Below are positions 62,260 to 64,000 of a stretch of 64,000 bases of DNA, one piece after another; position 1 is the first letter of the stretch, and every line of letters begins with the position of its first letter. The DNA is from Gammaproteobacteria bacterium (GTDB taxonomy: Bacteria > Pseudomonadota > Gammaproteobacteria > Steroidobacterales > Steroidobacteraceae): contig PKRE01000001.1 in NCBI GenBank assembly GCA_017577615.1, forward strand, positions 310,001-374,000. Reading direction: 5' to 3'. A program made the translations under genes and the position numbers. Below the pieces are notes generated by a model. The model did no database searches and had not been told where the DNA came from. It saw only the letters and a list, made by a program, of their open reading frames with translations.

Positions 62260-62573
62260 CAGAACGCTGCAAACTCGGCGCTCAAGATCTCCGCTTCCGC
62301 AGCACAGCCAATCTCGCGCTGCGAATTGGGCATCGGATAAAACTCTTCACTCAAGTCCTTTCCACCAGCCGCACGCCAACGCACGCGCGTCAAGATCGTC
62401 TTGTATGGATGGGTGTTACGCAGCCAGAGCCGATTGTTTTGAGCGTCGCAGGCCCCCTCGAAGCTCAGCGAGACAAACGTCGAAGCTGCAGGCTCATCGG
62501 CTGCAAACGAGAAAGACGCCCCGATGAGCCCAGCCGCGACGATCAGGACACAAGCTGCTGAAGACTTGAACAC
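62259..62573 (-). CDS. Small exported protein, unknown family
   Basis: This 104-residue protein has a clear signal peptide ('AACVLIVAAGLIGASFSFAA'). The mature part is beta-rich with two cysteines ('FEGACDAQNNRLWLRN' and 'QREIGCAAEAE') that could form a disulfide. I do not recognise the family. Its TGA overlaps the hydrolase ATG, so the two are probably co-translated, although one product is periplasmic and the other cytoplasmic. Confidence 0.7.
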   Translation of the reverse strand: MFKSSAACVLIVAAGLIGASFSFAADEPAASTFVSLSFEGACDAQNNRLWLRNTHPYKTILTRVRWRAAGGKDLSEEFYPMPNSQREIGCAAEAEILSAEFAAF

Positions 62574-63041
62574 AAGCTACACCCCCCTCGATCCACCAGC
62601 GCAAGCATCGCTCAGAAGATCGCACATGTGTAAGTTCTTCGTCGACTGCTCACCCCACACCTGGACGAGAACGAACCCGGCTGCCGCTCTCCGGGAAACC
62701 CTGAATATAGACAGATTCGTGCGCCTCACATTCGACGCTCGTCACGAAGCACGGGATTCGTATGCTCCGCGGCGCGTTTGTCTCGCTGCTAGGCGCGCAC
62801 GCGCCGTCCCCAGCTCATTCCTCCTGGTGCGCAACCCAGCCCAGAGCGTCTCGACAAGGTTATCCCGTCAAATTCGCGCCGACGAGCCATCCTCTTCCAC
62901 CGCAGACCTGCGGCGCGGCGAATGGTGTCATGCCTTGCGTCGCGGTGCGCTGCACGGCAGGTGCCGCCACGGAACTTCTTCGAAACAGATGTGTTAAATT
63001 TCCTCTTCTTTCCCGCAGAAGTCATCCATGGAGCAGCCGAT
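62574..63041. other. Non-coding stretch upstream of sodB
   Basis: About 470 bases. Overlapping frames on both strands give Arg-rich or low-complexity peptides without family features, so I call no gene. The sodB leader has an AT-rich word TGTTAAATTTCC near 62991-63002 that could be part of its promoter. Confidence 0.45.
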
Positions 63042-63650
63042 ATGGCCTTCACTCTCAAACCTTTGCCTTACCCCAAGGACGCGCTCGATCCGATGATGTC
63101 GGCTCGGACACTTGAGTTTCACCATGGCAAGCACCATGCGGCCTATGTGTCGAAATTGAACGAGCTCATCAAAGGCACCAAGCACGAGAACGCGGATCTG
63201 GAAACGATCATCCGCGAAACGGCCAATGCGACCGGCGCAGAGAAGAAGATCTTCAACAACGCGGCGCAAGTCTGGAATCACGACTTCTATTGGGAGTCGC
63301 TCGCTCCGAACGGCGGCGGCACACCACCCGAGCCGGTCCTGAAGCGCATCGAGGCGAGCTTCGGTTCTTTCGATAACTTCCGTGACAAGTTCGTCGAAGC
63401 AGCGGTAAATCAATTTGGCAGCGGCTGGGCGTGGCTTGTTCTCAAGGGTGACAAGCTCGAGATCACTACGACTCACGATGCCGACAATCCGCTGACCCAC
63501 GGCGAACGTCCGCTCTGGACGTGCGATGTGTGGGAGCACGCTTACTATCTGGATTACCAGAACGAGCGTGCGCGCTTCGTTAAGACCGTGATCGAAAGAC
63601 TGGCGAATTGGCAGTTCGTCGGTAAGTTGCTCGCAGAGAGTCAAGGATAG
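63042..63650 (+). CDS. sodB: Iron superoxide dismutase SodB
   Basis: This 202-residue Fe/Mn-family superoxide dismutase converts superoxide to peroxide and oxygen in the cytoplasm. It begins 'MAFTLKPLPYPKDALDP'. Metal ligands are in 'LEFHHGKHHAAYV' (first His), 'AAQVWNHDFYWESLAPN' (second His) and 'TCDVWEHAYYLDYQNERARF' (Asp and third His). 'AAQVWNHDFYW' is the form seen in iron enzymes. The ATG at 63042 fits relatives; a 40-residue extension from 62922 is rejected. A possible Fur site lies about 220 bases downstream, for the next gene. Confidence 0.95.
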   Translation: MAFTLKPLPYPKDALDPMMSARTLEFHHGKHHAAYVSKLNELIKGTKHENADLETIIRETANATGAEKKIFNNAAQVWNHDFYWESLAPNGGGTPPEPVLKRIEASFGSFDNFRDKFVEAAVNQFGSGWAWLVLKGDKLEITTTHDADNPLTHGERPLWTCDVWEHAYYLDYQNERARFVKTVIERLANWQFVGKLLAESQG

Positions 63651-63661
63651 TCGCGCGCCAC

Positions 63662-63728
63662 GGGGACAGGACGGAAGCACTGCTGTGGCTCTCCCGACTG
63701 TCCCCAGCCCCACGCTTCCGACTGTCCC
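63662..63728. repeat. Imperfect inverted repeat after sodB
   Basis: GGGACAG and CGGAAGC at 63663-63678 are mirrored by GCTTCCG and CTGTCCC at 63714-63728. This gives 14 pairs with a small bulge and a loop of about 35 bases. GACTGTCCC occurs again inside at about 63696. It may be an extragenic palindrome or the end of the sodB transcript. Confidence 0.5.
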
Positions 63729-63870
63729 TAACCCCAAATGGGGATGGATGGAGCACTGCTCTCTATCCCTGCTCCCAGTTCCCCTTTCATACGCTGTCCC
63801 GCCAGCGCCTAGCACATGAGTGAGCCGCTTACCTCCGCTCCGCGAGCGCGCAACATCCTGCGAGCCTAAT

Positions 63871-63885
63871 TGCGACTCATTCTCA
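63871..63885 (+). promoter_or_regulatory. Possible Fur box
   Basis: TGCGACTCATTCTCA matches the 7-1-7 Fur consensus (TGATAATnATTATCA) at about 10 of 14 informative positions. The right half is nearly perfect. It lies about 70 bases before the start of the gene at the window edge. Confidence 0.45.
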
Positions 63886-63954
63886 ATTGCGATTAGAATC
63901 CGAGTGCACCCGCAGCAACGCGCTGCTCAATACTTCCGACCGCTCGTTCGCACG

Positions 63955-64000
63955 ATGTCTATTCGTATTGCCTTTGCAGCCCGGGCGCTGCTTGCGCTCG
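63955..64000 (+). CDS. Partial exported-protein gene cut by the window edge
   Basis: Only the first 15 codons are present: 'MSIRIAFAARALLAL'. They look like the start of a signal peptide. The Fur-like site upstream suggests an iron-regulated product such as a siderophore receptor, but nothing more can be said from this fragment. Confidence 0.5.
   Translation, partial: MSIRIAFAARALLAL

Larger units (their letters stand above)
63651..63954. other. Intergenic region with inverted repeat and Fur-like site
   Basis: About 300 bases after sodB with no gene. It contains an imperfect inverted repeat at 63662-63728 and a Fur-box-like sequence at 63871-63885, both listed separately. Confidence 0.55.

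Noticed and set aside
1..64000. CRISPR array, prophage or integrative element
   Set aside because: No regularly spaced direct repeats, cas genes, integrase, capsid or conjugation genes were found. The only mobile-type gene is the RAYT.

Overview
The window looks like a chromosomal segment of a GC-rich, plant-polysaccharide-degrading gammaproteobacterium. A Steroidobacter- or Xanthomonadales-like lineage is my inference. It rests on the gene families (TonB-dependent receptors of the Xanthomonas/Caulobacter type, DUF3379 anti-sigma factor, DjlA, Gdx), on the many exported glycoside hydrolases, and on poly-Gly lipoproteins. No rRNA or named marker fixes the taxon.

Layout. 0.2-4.6 kb holds housekeeping and small genes: djlA, a DUF4382 lipoprotein, modA, an exported methyltransferase, a YbjQ protein and the guanidinium exporter gdx. 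5.1-17.3 kb is an accessory region. It contains a 1052-residue secreted esterase, a REP-associated tyrosine transposase (RAYT) flanked by inverted repeats with the core GGACACCCA, a GH10 xylanase, a PAN-like secreted protein, an orphan DUF2384 antitoxin-like gene, a broken Ku gene, several small oxidoreductase and GST genes, a strongly structured non-coding element, and an AraC-like gene that lacks its DNA-binding domain. 17.5-38 kb is a carbohydrate region. It has a GH31 enzyme with a PA14 insert (alpha-xylosidase-like), a TonB receptor, a divergent membrane protein with two malectin domains, CrcB, a CAU tRNA, a type-B carboxylesterase, an ECF sigma/anti-sigma pair, a GH9 glucanase, a lipoprotein GH10 xylanase, a GntP-type permease, DUF3750 and DUF4159 proteins and a Tat-exported Gfo/Idh oxidoreductase. 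38-64 kb is mainly envelope and stress: an RND pump, a second sigma operon ending in a beta-helix/RDD membrane protein, a DUF892 protein, exported PIMT, DUF411, lipid kinase with phosphoesterase, Spy-like protein, a PKD/beta-lactamase-fold lipoprotein, an ETR1-like histidine kinase, an ABC exporter operon, an MFS pump, a hydrolase, sodB, and the first codons of a gene behind a possible Fur site.

How the genes work together. Secreted or surface-anchored GH10, GH9, GH31 and esterases could cut xylan and xyloglucan. The TonB receptor would import oligosaccharides, and the malectin protein encoded divergently from it is a plausible sugar-sensing regulator. Two ECF sigma systems, an RND pump and an ABC exporter serve envelope homeostasis.

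The most unusual signal is at 5-16 kb. Four separate short tandem duplications, with different unit lengths, all contain the same GGACACCC(A) core. They sit around the RAYT gene, and one of them disrupts Ku.
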